Positions 29,701 through 39,561 are shown, counted from the stretch's first letter. The stretch: 64,000 nt of DNA from Rhodobacteraceae bacterium Araon29 (GCA_039640505.1 CP046865.1:558001-622000); one strand, 5' to 3'. Program-made: numbers and translations. The notes: generated from the letters alone by a model not told the origin.

Positions 29701-30029
29701 CAGGCCACGCTCCTCGGGCTGAGTTTTGCACTGTTGATAAAAATGCGCCCGTTTTCCACTTGCACTGGAAATGTCTCAATGGAACTGTTTTCGCCTTGAG
29801 CCTGTCCAGTATTTAGATCAAAAACCCAGTTGTGCAGCGGGCAAGTTACGGATTGGCTGTGCACGATACCTTCGGACAACGGACCGCCCTTATGTGGACA
29901 GCTATCGGTCACTGCAAAAACCTCATCTGCATCAGTGCGAAACACAGCTACGCATCCCAAGACAGTTTTAATCTTCCGTGCCCCGCGCAGAGGAATATCT
30001 TCTAACCTACCAATTTCGACCCAGCTCAT
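29700..30029 (-). CDS. nirD: Nitrite reductase small subunit NirD (Rieske type)
   Basis: A 109-residue Rieske-fold protein, partner of NirB. The ligands of a Rieske cluster are intact: SCPHKGGP (C-x-H) near residue 45 and TCPLHNW (C-x-x-H) near residue 64, whereas many enterobacterial NirD proteins lack them. The start ATG (30027-30029) overlaps the nirB stop by four bases, and a longer upstream reading is a shadow of nirB. Confidence 0.93.
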   Translation of the reverse strand: MSWVEIGRLEDIPLRGARKIKTVLGCVAVFRTDADEVFAVTDSCPHKGGPLSEGIVHSQSVTCPLHNWVFDLNTGQAQGENSSIETFPVQVENGRIFINSAKLSPRSVA

Positions 30030-32457
30030 TCCGCAGCCTCCAATGTCAAATCTGCCAACGGCTGGTATCGTGCGGCTTGCTGTGTATGCTCGGCCCAAGG
30101 GTCTTTGCGGTAGATGCTTTGTGAAAGTTCAAACGCCTCAAGCAATCGGGCACGCTCTTCCAGATCATCGACCACCCGCGCCTTGACCCAGTCAAGTCCG
30201 ACCTTTGCGACCCATTTATAGGGGCGGTCAAGATATTTGGCGTTTTCGCGATACAGCTGGATGAATGCCACCGTGAGGTCGATAGCCTCTTGTTCGGTCG
30301 CGGCGTATGCTAAGCGCTCGGTTTCCTTCACATCCATACCGGCGGCGCCCGCAACCCCCACTTGATAGCCGCTGTCGACGCAGATAATGCCGACGTCCTT
30401 GCAGGTGGCTTCGGCGCAGTTGCGCGGGCAGCCTGAGACGGCGAGCTTGACCTTATGGGGCGTCCATGACCCCCATAGGATCTTTTCCAGTTTAATTCCT
30501 AATCCGGTGCTATCCTGTGTGCCAAACCGGCAATGGTCAGTTCCGACACAGGTTTTGACTGTGCGCAGCCCTTTGGAATAGGCATGACCCGAAACCAGCC
30601 CAGCCTTGTTCAGATCGGACCAGATAGAGGGCAAATCTTCGCCTTGAACACCAAGCAGGTCGATCCGCTGGCCGCCTGTGACCTTCACTGTTTGGACGTC
30701 ATATTTTTCCGCCGCATCCGCGATGGCACGCAGTTCGGTCGGATTGGTAATCCCCCCCACATACGCGGCACAACGCTAAAGGTACCGTCTTTTTGAATGT
30801 TGGCGTGTTTGCGTTCGTTGACAAAGCGGCTTTGTGGGTCGTCTTGGTAATCAACTGGCCAGTCTGCCAAGAGGTAAAAATTTACGGCTGGACGACAAAT
30901 ATGACACCCGTTACGGGTTTTCCAACCAAGTTCCTGCCAAACAGCTTCTTGACTTTTTAGGTTCCGGCTTTTGATCAGGCGGCGTACATCTTCGTGTGTT
31001 AGATCGCTACATCCGCAGATGGGCTGCGCGGTGGGCATTTGAAAATCATCCCCGAGCGTGACCTGTAAAACCTGCTCGACCAGACCGGTACAGGTGCCGC
31101 AAGACGCACTGGCCTTTGTTGCGGCTCGCACAGCACCTAGATCGGTTGCCCCATCCGAGATTGCATCCACGATGGTGCCTTTGCAAATGCCGTTACAGCC
31201 GCAGATTTCCGCATCAAGCGGCAAGGCTGCAACGGCTGAAAGCGGGTCCGCGGTATCGCCCCCTTGAAACGCTGGGCCAAAGATCAGCGTTTCCCGCATT
31301 TCATCGATCTCCGTTCCGTCCTTGATCAATTGAAAGAACCAGTTGCCATCAGCTGTATCGCCGTACATGACAGCACCCACCAGACGGTCATCTTCAATCA
31401 CAAGTCGCTTGTATATACCTTTGCCTGGGTCCCGCAGCACAATGTCTTCGCGCCCTTCGCCATCAGCAAAATCACCTGCGCTAAAAAGATCACAGCCGGT
31501 GACTTTAAGCTTGGTTGCAGTATCCCGAACGATAAAGGCATCTTCTTTGCCAAGCAGCGTCTGCGCCAGTATCTTGGCTTGATCGTAAAGGGGGGCCACA
31601 AGACCAAACAGGTGGCCATTGAATTCGACACATTCCCCGACAGCAAAGATATTGGGTTCAGAGGTCTGCATTTGTGCGTTTACCTCGATCCCGCGGGCGA
31701 CATCCAGCCCAGCATCAGTGGCCAGCCTTGTTTCAGGCCGAATACCCACAGCCATCACAACCAGATCGGTAGGCAGAGTTTCACCGCCTTCCAAAAGCAC
31801 CGCTTCGGCGCGGTCGTCCCCAATAATTGCCTTGGTCGAGGCAAGCGTTCGGATGGTTATACCGCGGCTTTCAAGATCTTTGCGCAGCAGATACCCAGCG
31901 GCCTCGTCCAATTGCCGTTCCATCAGGTGGCCCATCAGATGCACGACCGTGACATTCATGCCTCTTTCGGCCAAACCTGCTGCGGCCTCTAGCCCCAACA
32001 GACCGCCACCGATAACAACCGCGTTTCCGCCTGTTTCGGTGGCCTCAATCATGGCATTGGTATCATCAATGTCGCGGTAACTGATCACGCCGGGAAGGTC
32101 TTTTCCCGGCACAGGGATAACAAAAGGGGCAGATCCGGTTGCGATAACCAGTTTGTCATAGCTTACAGAACCATTTTGCCCTGTTATGACCTTTGTGTCC
32201 GCATCAATGGCAACCACAGGTTCGCTGAAACGGCAGGTCACGCCCTGAGCCGCGTACCAATCCGCATCGTGGGTGACAATTTCGTCATAAATTTTCTCAC
32301 CCGATAGAACCGGAGACAGCATGATGCGGTTATAATTGCCACGTGGTTCAGCATTGAAAAGGGTGATGTCAAAAGCCTCTGGGGCAGTTTCTACAAGCTG
32401 TTCGATAACCCGGCCTGACGCCATGCCTGCGCCGATGATTACAAGGTTTTCCTTCAT
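30026..32457 (-). CDS. nirB: NAD(P)H nitrite reductase large subunit, frameshifted at a C7/G7 run
   Basis: The frame from 32457 (590 residues) holds the FAD/NAD domains (VIIGAGMASGRVIEQL) and the BFD-like [2Fe-2S] ligands (EICGCNGICKGT, ASCGTCTG, PICGCSD, CHICRPA). It then leaves frame at a run of seven C on the plus strand (30752-30758). The second frame, to 30026, holds the sulfite/nitrite reductase half: VKVTGGQRIDLLGV, CVGTDHCRFGTQ and SGCPRNCAEA, the [4Fe-4S]-siroheme ligands. One extra G in the run restores R-M-W-G-G-I-T-N-P and an 810-residue NirB of normal length. NirB reduces nitrite to ammonium. As read, the enzyme would be split; an under-called homopolymer is the simplest reason. 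Confidence 0.92.
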
Positions 32458-32463
32458 TGCAAT

Positions 32464-34149
32464 CTACTCCGCTGCTACGGTCGTTGGGACCGGTTTTGTG
32501 GGTTTCGGATTACCGCCGTTTTCACATTCTTCAAGAAAATCGAGCACTTCTTGGCGGTAGGTATAATAGTCGGGATGCTCTAGCAGCGCCTTGCGGGTGC
32601 GCGGGCGCGGAAGGTCAACGTTGGTAATTTTGCCTATGGTTGCTTGTGGACCATTGGTCATCATTACCACGCGATCAGCCAAGAGGATTGCTTCGTCAAC
32701 GTCATGCGTGACACAGATTGCAGTCACCTTTGTGCGGGACCACACTTCCATTAAAACTTCCTGAAGTTCCCACCGTGTGAGGCTGTCAAGCATACCGAAA
32801 GGTTCATCAAGGAGCAGTAACTTGGGCGAAAGGGCAAAGGCCCGCGCGATGCCTACACGTTGCTGCATGCCGTTTGATAGCTCGGTTGCAGGCTTGTCCA
32901 TCGCATCGCCAAGCCCGACCCGTTCAAGGTAGTATTCCACTACATTCTGCCGTTCTGGCTGGCCGGCTTTTGGATAGACTTTGTCCACCCCGATGGCCAC
33001 ATTCTGTTTCGCCGTAAGCCATGGGAACAGATTGGGCGACTGGAACACAACGGCACGTTCCGGATCGGCGCCTTCGACGTGGCGCCCATCCAGAGTAATG
33101 GCTCCTTTCGAGATCGGATTAAGACCTGCGGCCATAGTCAGCACTGTCGACTTGCCACAGCCGGAATGGCCAATCAGGCTGATAAACTCACCGCGGTTCA
33201 TTTTTAGATCAAAATCTTCGACAACGGTCAGCGGACCTTTGGGAGTTGGGTAAACCTTGTGCAGCTGACTAAAGTTCAAAAACCGCTTGTATATTGCACC
33301 CTTTTGGGCATCTGCAATCGCGGTTGGCACGCCATGAATAGGGGTCACATCAGGTAATTTACGAGTGCCTTCTACCTTGGCCTCGATACCAACATCCATA
33401 AGATATTTGGTCACGTCAGCGCGTAGGGATTTGAACGCATCATTGCTGTTCATTTCCGTCCGGTCCCGTGGGCGCGGGATGCTCACGGTAAACTCTTCGC
33501 CCAAAGTTCCATCCGGATTTAATGCGATGATCCGATCCGCAAGAATGATCGCTTCATCCACGTCATTTGTGATTAAAACACAGGTTTTCTTTTCAGTGTC
33601 CCAAATACGCTCGATCTCATCGGCAAGGTTGGCGCGGGTAAGCGCATCTAGCGCCGAGAGCGGCTCATCCAAAAGCAGCATCTCGGGGCTCATCGCAAGC
33701 GCGCGGGCCACATTCACACGTTGCCGCATACCTCCGGACAGCTCGGCTGGACGGCGTGTTGCCGCGTGGCTCAGGCCCACCATATCAACGTAATGCGCAA
33801 CCTTTTCTGCCTTTTCCGCTTTCGACAGGTTGGGAAAGACACAGTCCAATGCAAGCCCGACATTGCCGGTTACCGTCAGCCAAGGCATCAGTGAGTAGCT
33901 TTGGAATATCACGCCGCGCTCTGGCCCAGGTCCAGTGATCGGGGCACCCTTGAAAGTAACGCTGCCTGTGGTGGGCTTTTCTAGCCCAGCCATCAAATTG
34001 ATCAGCGACGTTTTACCAGTTCCAGAGAAGCCAAGCAGCACAAGGAATTCGCCTTCGGCAACCTTGAGGTTTATATTTTTTAGCACATGGGTGGCGTGCT
34101 GGCCTGTGCCAAAACTTTTGTTGACGTTTTCTAGCTTGAGAATACTCAT
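32464..34149 (-). CDS. Nitrate ABC transporter ATP-binding protein, NrtC and NrtD halves fused
   Basis: A 561-residue protein with two complete ABC ATPase domains. Domain 1 (about 1-250) has Walker A GFSGTGKTS, signature LSGGMRQR and Walker B LLLDEPLSALD. Domain 2 (about 290-540) has GHSGCGKST, LSNGMQQR and LLLDEPFGMLD. In cyanobacteria these are separate proteins NrtC and NrtD; here one chain gives both sites. The first Q-loop to signature stretch is normal. It energises nitrate/nitrite import with NrtB and NrtA. Five bases after the end of nrtB, six before nirB. Confidence 0.93.
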   Translation of the reverse strand: MSILKLENVNKSFGTGQHATHVLKNINLKVAEGEFLVLLGFSGTGKTSLINLMAGLEKPTTGSVTFKGAPITGPGPERGVIFQSYSLMPWLTVTGNVGLALDCVFPNLSKAEKAEKVAHYVDMVGLSHAATRRPAELSGGMRQRVNVARALAMSPEMLLLDEPLSALDALTRANLADEIERIWDTEKKTCVLITNDVDEAIILADRIIALNPDGTLGEEFTVSIPRPRDRTEMNSNDAFKSLRADVTKYLMDVGIEAKVEGTRKLPDVTPIHGVPTAIADAQKGAIYKRFLNFSQLHKVYPTPKGPLTVVEDFDLKMNRGEFISLIGHSGCGKSTVLTMAAGLNPISKGAITLDGRHVEGADPERAVVFQSPNLFPWLTAKQNVAIGVDKVYPKAGQPERQNVVEYYLERVGLGDAMDKPATELSNGMQQRVGIARAFALSPKLLLLDEPFGMLDSLTRWELQEVLMEVWSRTKVTAICVTHDVDEAILLADRVVMMTNGPQATIGKITNVDLPRPRTRKALLEHPDYYTYRQEVLDFLEECENGGNPKPTKPVPTTVAAE

Positions 34150-34154
34150 AGCGC

Positions 34155-35231
34155 TTACCGATTGTTGGTGAAGGTGAAAAGGGATTGTAGCGCGTACATC
34201 ACGCGGTCGAGCAAAAAGCCGATGATCCCGATGGTCAGAACTGCAACCATTATTTTCGCCAATGAACTTGAAGATCCGTTTTGAAACTCATCCCAAATGA
34301 ATTTGCCCAAGCCGGGGTTTTGCGCCAGCATTTCGGCAGCTATCAGCACCATCCATCCAACCCCAAGGCTTAGCCGCAGCCCGGTGAAAATAAGTGGCAG
34401 CGCTGACGGTAGAACCAGTTTGGTAATCTTGGTCCATGTATTCATCTTTAAGACCTTTGAAACATTGACCAGATCTTTGTCGATGGACGAGACGCCAAGT
34501 GCAGTGTTGATCAATGTCGGCCAAAGCGAGCAAAGCGTCACTGTCACGGCAGAGATCACGAAGCTCTTGGGCAGAAGACCATCGTTTGAGGCGGCCAATG
34601 CAGAGACAACCATCGTCACAATCGGCAACCATGCCAGCGGTGATACCGGTTTGAATATTTGGATCAGCGGATTAAGCACGGCGTTCGCTATAGGTGATAG
34701 CCCCGCAGCAATACCCAGAGGTACAGCGATAGCGGTGGCGATTAAGAAACCAAAGAAAACAGTCTGAATAGATGTCCAGATCTGCTGATAATAGGTTGGT
34801 GCGCCGGTGTAGGCGCGATTAACAGGCTCTTTGCCTTGCTGAATCCGGCGCTCATTAAGCTGAGCGACCTTCGCATCAAAGTCCGCTTTGCTTTGTGCTT
34901 TTGCCTCGGCATCTGCATGAAGGTTGACCGCTTGGGACCAAACCTGCGCTGGTCCCGGTACGGCCCCAAGCGAGGTTTGTACCTTGGGTGCCAGCATCCC
35001 CCACAGCATTAGGAAGGCCACAATTGCCAAAAGTGGAACTGCCAGAAGGCGCCAAATTTCTTTTACCTGGGCGGACGGGTTGTCGCCGGCTATAGCTTTA
35101 AGGATGGGCGTCATCCACGACAGTCCCAAAATCTGGAACCATTTGTCGGCGGCATTGATGCGCGTGAAAAGCCGGGCACGCTTTGCTTCGCGCTGTTCGG
35201 CGGCAGAGAAATTTGGATCAATGGTGGTCAT
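34155..35231 (-). CDS. nrtB: Nitrate ABC transporter permease NrtB
   Basis: A 358-residue inner-membrane permease of the BPD_transp_1 family. It has an N-terminal hydrophilic region, a first membrane segment at about residue 70-90, a periplasmic insert rich in charged residues, and a C-terminal five-helix core with the EAA-type loop (LVLPSALPLIFTGLRLSLGV). ATG 35229-35231 is preceded by GAGGA; a longer reading to 35330 would overlap the 3' end of nrtA and is unlikely. Confidence 0.93.
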   Translation of the reverse strand: MTTIDPNFSAAEQREAKRARLFTRINAADKWFQILGLSWMTPILKAIAGDNPSAQVKEIWRLLAVPLLAIVAFLMLWGMLAPKVQTSLGAVPGPAQVWSQAVNLHADAEAKAQSKADFDAKVAQLNERRIQQGKEPVNRAYTGAPTYYQQIWTSIQTVFFGFLIATAIAVPLGIAAGLSPIANAVLNPLIQIFKPVSPLAWLPIVTMVVSALAASNDGLLPKSFVISAVTVTLCSLWPTLINTALGVSSIDKDLVNVSKVLKMNTWTKITKLVLPSALPLIFTGLRLSLGVGWMVLIAAEMLAQNPGLGKFIWDEFQNGSSSSLAKIMVAVLTIGIIGFLLDRVMYALQSLFTFTNNR

Positions 35232-35304
35232 GGATCTGGTCCTCGTCTTGGTTGAGGGGGCGGTTTGCAGGCCCCAGAGCGCAGCACTCTGGGGCCCGTG
35301 CGAT

Positions 35305-36672
35305 TTAGTCTTGGACGTTGTTTCCAACAACCAACTGATCTTTCTTCAGCCCAATTGGCAGGCTTTCAAGATATGCGTTGGGGGCTTTGCCGTCATAAGC
35401 AATGCTATCTATGATATCTTCGGCAGGCGTTGGCGCTTTGTAACCATCGCTATCCCAGGGGAAATCTGCTTCGTTGGCAAAGCCCTCGTCTACCAGCAGG
35501 CGTGCTGCTTCTAGATAAATTTTGGGCTTATAAACAGACTGCGCGACCTCGTCATACCAGCTGTCTGGCTTATGTTCTGCGATCTGGCCCCAGCGGCGCA
35601 TCTGGGTCAGATACCAGACAGCGTCGGAATAGAACGGATATGTCGCATTGTAGCGGAAAAAGACGTTAAAGTCGGGAATGTCGCGTTTGTCACCTTTTTC
35701 GAACTCAAAGAAGCCCGTCATAGAATTCGCAATCACCTCGTAATCGGCACCTACGTATTCCGGACGGCTCAAGATTTTGACTGCTTCTGGGCGGTTGGCG
35801 TTATTATTTTCATCCAGCCATATCGCCGCACGGATCAAAGCCTTGGTGATGGCAAGCGTGGTGTTTGGATTTTCCTCGGTGAATTCCTGGGTCAGTCCAA
35901 AGACCTTTTCGGGGTTATTTTTCCAAAGCTGGTAGTCGGTAATGACAGGCACACCGATCCCTTTGAACACCGCTTGCTGGTTCCAAGGCTCACCTACGCA
36001 GTATCCGTTTATTGTTCCTGCCTCCAGCGTCGCCGGCATTTGCGGCGGCGGTGTCACAGACAGAAACACATCAGCCGCGATTTGGCCCGAGATGTTATCC
36101 GGGCTGTAATAGCCGGGATTAATCCCACCCGCAGCAAGCCAGTAGCGCAATTCGTAGTTGTGGGTGGAAACCGGGAAAACCATGCCCATATTAAATGGCT
36201 CGCCACGCGAATTGAATTCTTCGATCACTGGCGCAAGGGCCTGTGCGGAAATCGGGTGCATGGGCCGGCCGTCATCCATAGAAGGAATATTGGGGCGCAT
36301 CATGTCCCAAACCTCGTTCGACACTGTGATCCCGTTGCCGTTCAGGTCCATGGAAAAGGGTGTCACAATATGCGCCTTAGTGCCGTATCCTATGGTTGCT
36401 GCAAGCGGTTGGCCAGCAAGCATATGAGCGCCATCAAGTTGGCCATCTATCACGCCGTCTAGCAGCACTTTCCAGTTGGCTTGTGCCTCCAATGTCACAA
36501 ACAAACCTTCATCAAGGAAATACCCTTGCTCATAAGCTACGGCGAGCGGCGCCATATCCGTGAGCTTGATAAAGCCGAAGGTCAGCTCGTCTTTTTCAAG
36601 ATCCAGCATTTCGGCAGCTGCCGTGCCGGCAAGCGCTGTCATAGTGACAAAGCTTAGGAGGGGTTTTCTCAT
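35305..36672 (-). CDS. nrtA: Nitrate-binding protein NrtA
   Basis: A 455-residue periplasmic solute-binding protein with a Sec-type signal peptide (about 1-20, cleavage near AAA-E). Segments [36 protein letters not shown] and [14 protein letters not shown] are the hallmarks of NrtA/CmpA proteins, which bind nitrate or nitrite and deliver it to NrtB. GGAAAGGA stands before the ATG (36670-36672). It is the first gene after the regulatory leader at 36692-36894. Confidence 0.95.
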   Translation of the reverse strand: MRKPLLSFVTMTALAGTAAAEMLDLEKDELTFGFIKLTDMAPLAVAYEQGYFLDEGLFVTLEAQANWKVLLDGVIDGQLDGAHMLAGQPLAATIGYGTKAHIVTPFSMDLNGNGITVSNEVWDMMRPNIPSMDDGRPMHPISAQALAPVIEEFNSRGEPFNMGMVFPVSTHNYELRYWLAAGGINPGYYSPDNISGQIAADVFLSVTPPPQMPATLEAGTINGYCVGEPWNQQAVFKGIGVPVITDYQLWKNNPEKVFGLTQEFTEENPNTTLAITKALIRAAIWLDENNNANRPEAVKILSRPEYVGADYEVIANSMTGFFEFEKGDKRDIPDFNVFFRYNATYPFYSDAVWYLTQMRRWGQIAEHKPDSWYDEVAQSVYKPKIYLEAARLLVDEGFANEADFPWDSDGYKAPTPAEDIIDSIAYDGKAPNAYLESLPIGLKKDQLVVGNNVQD

Positions 36673-36691
36673 ATTATATCCTTTCCAATCA

Positions 36692-36720
36692 CCCGGCTAC
36701 AGCCAAAAACAAAAGCCGGG
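36692..36720 (-). other. Hairpin just before nrtA
   Basis: CCCGGCT and AGCCGGG form a 7-bp stem with a 15-base loop in the nrtA leader, downstream of the terminator and about 20 bases upstream of the start codon. No U-run follows it, so it may be an mRNA stability or translation element rather than a terminator. Confidence 0.45.
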
Positions 36721-36725
36721 AAAAC

Positions 36726-36778
36726 AAAAAAAAGGCCGTTCACCACCTGCTGATAGTATCAGCAGAAAGCGAGCGACC
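36726..36778 (-). terminator. Conditional rho-independent terminator in the nrtA leader
   Basis: On the minus strand GGTCGCTCGCTTTCTGCTGA and its partner TCAGCAGGTGGTGAACGGCC form a long, nearly continuous stem of about 20 pairs with a 5-base loop, followed by eight U. The 5' arm overlaps hairpin P2 (36770-36785), so terminator and P2 cannot form together. This is the layout of ANTAR-controlled antitermination. Confidence 0.8.
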
Positions 36779-36785
36779 TTGCTCA
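36770..36785 (-). promoter_or_regulatory. ANTAR-target hairpin P2 (hexaloop AAGGUC)
   Basis: On the minus strand UGAGC-AAGGUC-GCUCG gives a 5-bp stem with a 6-base loop that has A at position 1 and G at position 4, the two bases conserved in RNA targets of ANTAR proteins. Its 3' half is shared with the terminator stem. Confidence 0.75.
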
Positions 36786-36818
36786 GTACAACCCTATCAA
36801 CGGGAGAAAATTCGTTAC

Positions 36819-36836
36819 GCCCACATCGTTGTAGGC
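36819..36836 (-). promoter_or_regulatory. ANTAR-target hairpin P1 (hexaloop AACGAU)
   Basis: On the minus strand GCCUAC-AACGAU-GUGGGC gives a 6-bp stem (one G-U pair) with a hexaloop that again has A1 and G4. It lies 33 bases before P2. Flanking GGGAG (36838-36842) and CTCCC (36802-36806) could form an outer helix. Confidence 0.75.
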
Positions 36837-36888
36837 ACTCCCTTTTCTATGCTGCGGTGCAGCGAGAGTTCAACGCTTGAACAGATAA

Positions 36889-36894
36889 ATTATA
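36889..36894 (-). promoter_or_regulatory. Candidate -10 box of the nrtA operon
   Basis: TATAAT on the minus strand, 3' of nasS and about 217 bases before the nrtA start codon. A clear -35 match is lacking; TGACAG about 18 bases upstream is the nearest. A start here would give a leader holding P1, P2 and the terminator. Confidence 0.45.
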
Positions 36895-36938
36895 GCAAAA
36901 AAATTGACCAAACTGTCATTTGCACAAAAAAAGGGCAC

Positions 36939-38111
36939 CTATTTCAGTTCTGGGTCGAAAATACGGGCATCAAAGAAACGATTTGGCAGCAGCGTTAGTG
37001 TACCACCAGCTGCGGCTACCAATGTGGTATCACGAATCGCACCTTCAAGTTTTTCTGAGGCACCGGGCATCTCGCAGCCTGCAACACCCAGATGCTGGCG
37101 ATGCAGATCAGAGCGAAACACACGGGTTGCGGCATCAATATCGGCGGCTTGCGCACTTTGATGCGAAAGTTGCAGCTGCCGGGCGATCCATCTGGCTTGA
37201 CTGCGCCAAGGAAAACTGGCCGCACCATGGTGAAATTCGACAAACCGCTCCACCTGACGCTGATCGCCGCGTGCCGTTACCGTCAAGTGACCTGAAAGAG
37301 CGCGGTCAAGCCATTCGGCCGAGACATCGAGATAGGATTTTCGCGCTAGCAAATCACTCGCGGTCGCATGCACATCAGAATTGGCCAGCCACCGGCCCGC
37401 GCGCCATGTCGCGCGCATCAAACGCCCCAGCAAATCTGGTTCAGTCTCGGCCCAATCGGTGCGTATGGCAAGTACCTTTTCGGGCGCAAAGCTCCATATG
37501 GAAGCAGTGGGCAATAACAGCGCGCCGACCCCTTGTTCCACCGCAACAGAGCCCCAAGGTTCACCGACGCAAAATGCATCGATATCGCCAGCTTCCAGTG
37601 CTTTGGCCATTAAAGGTGGTGGGACTGTGCGAATGACAACACCATTAGGGCCGAGAGCGGTTGCCCGGATCCAGTAGCGTAGTAATTCCACGTGCATTGA
37701 GAAAGGAAATGGTACACCAAATACGATCGGACCATCGCTGACTTGCGCTAGGACATTGGCCGCGAGGACAGGATCGGCAAAACCGAAATTAAATCCGGTC
37801 GCGCGCAATCGGTCCTCCAGCGGCTTTCCAACACCAATGACATTGCCGTTAATCGACAGAACTGAAACCGCTGAAAGTGCTGTTGATACGCCGCCCAATC
37901 CCATTGCCATTGCTACTGGCACAGCCGACAGCATATGCGCCGCATCCACGCGCCCAAAGGCGAGCATATCGCGCACAGATGACCAAGAGGGGGCAGGGAT
38001 CAGGTCAAGAGCAATACCTTCTGCTTCGGCAAACCCCATTTCCTGCGCGATGATCAGCGGAGCTGCATCTATCAATGGCATGTAAGCAACGGGAAGTGTG
38101 ACCGTATTCAT
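36939..38111 (-). CDS. nasS: Nitrate sensor protein NasS
   Basis: A 390-residue NrtA-like protein without a signal peptide (MNTVTLPVAYMPLIDAAPLI), hence cytoplasmic. NasS proteins bind nitrate or nitrite and hold back the antiterminator NasT in its absence. Family segments are FGRVDAAHMLSAVPVAMAMG and DIDAFCVGEPWGSVAVEQG. It follows nasT with a 4-base overlap, so the two are coupled. It ends just before the regulatory leader of nrtA. Confidence 0.92.
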   Translation of the reverse strand: MNTVTLPVAYMPLIDAAPLIIAQEMGFAEAEGIALDLIPAPSWSSVRDMLAFGRVDAAHMLSAVPVAMAMGLGGVSTALSAVSVLSINGNVIGVGKPLEDRLRATGFNFGFADPVLAANVLAQVSDGPIVFGVPFPFSMHVELLRYWIRATALGPNGVVIRTVPPPLMAKALEAGDIDAFCVGEPWGSVAVEQGVGALLLPTASIWSFAPEKVLAIRTDWAETEPDLLGRLMRATWRAGRWLANSDVHATASDLLARKSYLDVSAEWLDRALSGHLTVTARGDQRQVERFVEFHHGAASFPWRSQARWIARQLQLSHQSAQAADIDAATRVFRSDLHRQHLGVAGCEMPGASEKLEGAIRDTTLVAAAGGTLTLLPNRFFDARIFDPELK

Positions 38112-38692
38112 CCCAGCAACCTCGACGCAGTGACCAGCGCTTCGGCCACGTCTGCGACGCGCCTACCCTGATCCATTGCGGTTTTCCGTAAAAGAGCATA
38201 GGCGGCGTTTTCATCGATGTTCTTAGCCTTCATTAATAGGCCTTTGGCGCGGTCAACCACCTTGCGTTCTTCCAAAGCGCGGCGGGTTTCAGCCAATTCA
38301 TTGCGCATTTGCCGCACTATCCTGAACCGCGCGATGGCTGTGTCGATGACAGGTTTGATCCGCTCGGGTGACAGACCATCCACCACATAGGCAGAGACCC
38401 CAGCCTCTAGCGCAGTTTGCGCGAGGCCACCTGCCGTACCGGAAACAAACATAGCGACTGGGCGCTCTAACGGGCCAGAGGCTAAAGTGAGTTCTTCCAA
38501 CATGTCGCGTGTCGGATTGTCGACATCGATCAGTACGATGTCAGGGGCGTGTATGGCAATTTGGCGTGCGAGCCCGCTTGGGTTACCAACAACGCATATA
38601 TCACAGGCAAGCGAATCTTTTAGCGCATCAACAATCGCGACTGAGCGCTCTTGATCTTCTTCAACGACAACAATGGTCAAATCTTTTGGCAT
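38108..38692 (-). CDS. nasT: ANTAR-domain antiterminator NasT
   Basis: A 194-residue protein with a receiver-like N-terminal domain (LTIVVVEEDQERSVAIVDAL; VLIDVDNPTRDML) and a C-terminal ANTAR RNA-binding domain (about 125-185: VVDRAKGLLMKAKNIDENAA, YALLRKTAMDQGRRVADVAE). NasT binds dual-hexaloop leader RNAs and prevents termination when NasS releases it. ATG at 38690-38692 is chosen because the receiver starts there; the longer reading to 38812 has no family support. The expected RNA target is found in the nrtA leader. Confidence 0.93.
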   Translation of the reverse strand: MPKDLTIVVVEEDQERSVAIVDALKDSLACDICVVGNPSGLARQIAIHAPDIVLIDVDNPTRDMLEELTLASGPLERPVAMFVSGTAGGLAQTALEAGVSAYVVDGLSPERIKPVIDTAIARFRIVRQMRNELAETRRALEERKVVDRAKGLLMKAKNIDENAAYALLRKTAMDQGRRVADVAEALVTASRLLG

Positions 38693-38984
38693 AAGGCGGG
38701 GGTGACAGATATTAAAATGACCAGCAAGGGTCAGAGTGTGCCGGGATAGGCTGGCGGCATTTCCACGAGGGCGCTTTTGAACAAATGCCCACGACTCATC
38801 AAATATGCCCAATAATTTAGCAGGCTGCTAACCGATAGGGGGGCAGCGAGGTGCACTTAGGGATGCAAAAAGCGCTGCCCTCGCATCGTTGACCGCAGTT
38901 TACTTCAAGGTTCCAAGCTCAAATGTTCATTTATTAAACGCAAATGCAGCCGTTCAAAAAGTCTTCAATGTGCAGCTGATGGGC

Positions 38985-39401
38985 TCATGCTTGTTTTGTG
39001 ACCACGCGCTTCTCAAAGGCTGGAATGCCCTTGGCGATGTGATGATAGGGTTGTTTGTCACAGGTGAAAATAGCGAGCTTTGGTGTGAAAAAGCTTTGAT
39101 CGTCAAACGTGCCAATCTTTACGATCATTAAATTTGGGTTTGTCGGGCTTTTGTTGCCAATGGCTGTTCCGCAGTTTGAACAGAAATGCCGGACCACGGG
39201 AGTTTTAAGATCACTGCGCGCAAAAGTTGCGATCCTGCCCGCAGTGTATTGGAAATCATCCTTGGAAAATACGGCGAAAACAGCTGGGTTGCCGCCAGTG
39301 ATATATTGACACTCACGGCAATGACATTGAGCGGTAACCTTCAAAGCGCCGTTAATTTCGTAGCGATTATCTCTGCAATAGCATCCACCAGTGGCTTTCA
39401 T
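38985..39401 (-). CDS. GFA/CENP-V family zinc protein
   Basis: A 138-residue protein of the GFA family (glutathione-dependent formaldehyde-activating enzyme-like). Cysteine ligands GGCYCRDNRY, CHCRECQ and FCSNCGTAIGN are all present for two zinc sites. True formaldehyde activation is doubtful for the family, so only the family is named. It lies 160 bases downstream of tmpB on the same strand. A longer N-terminal reading to 39713 would overlap tmpB and is not supported; ATG is at 39399-39401. Confidence 0.85.
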   Translation of the reverse strand: MKATGGCYCRDNRYEINGALKVTAQCHCRECQYITGGNPAVFAVFSKDDFQYTAGRIATFARSDLKTPVVRHFCSNCGTAIGNKSPTNPNLMIVKIGTFDDQSFFTPKLAIFTCDKQPYHHIAKGIPAFEKRVVTKQA

Positions 39402-39561
39402 TTTATTCTCCTCTAAAGCTGTGGGTTTTTTTTGGCATAGATTTCGGGGCCTGATCGGCCAAAAGAAATGCAAAATAGGGGGCAAAATGTAATTGCCCTG
39501 CCGCCAAGCACTATAGCTCTTAGGCCTCTGCCAGTCTATAAGAATAGCCTCAGCGGTCTGA

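Noticed and set aside
30685-30760. Separate genes for the two nirB frames
   Set aside because: The halves join in mid-domain at a homopolymer, and one added base gives a normal 810-residue NirB; two real genes are unlikely.
35572-36462. 296-codon frame antisense to nrtA
   Set aside because: nrtA is complete and conserved on the other strand; the antisense frame has no start signal.
38693-38812. N-terminal extension of NasT to 38812
   Set aside because: The added 40 residues have no match to the receiver fold, which begins at the ATG 38690-38692.
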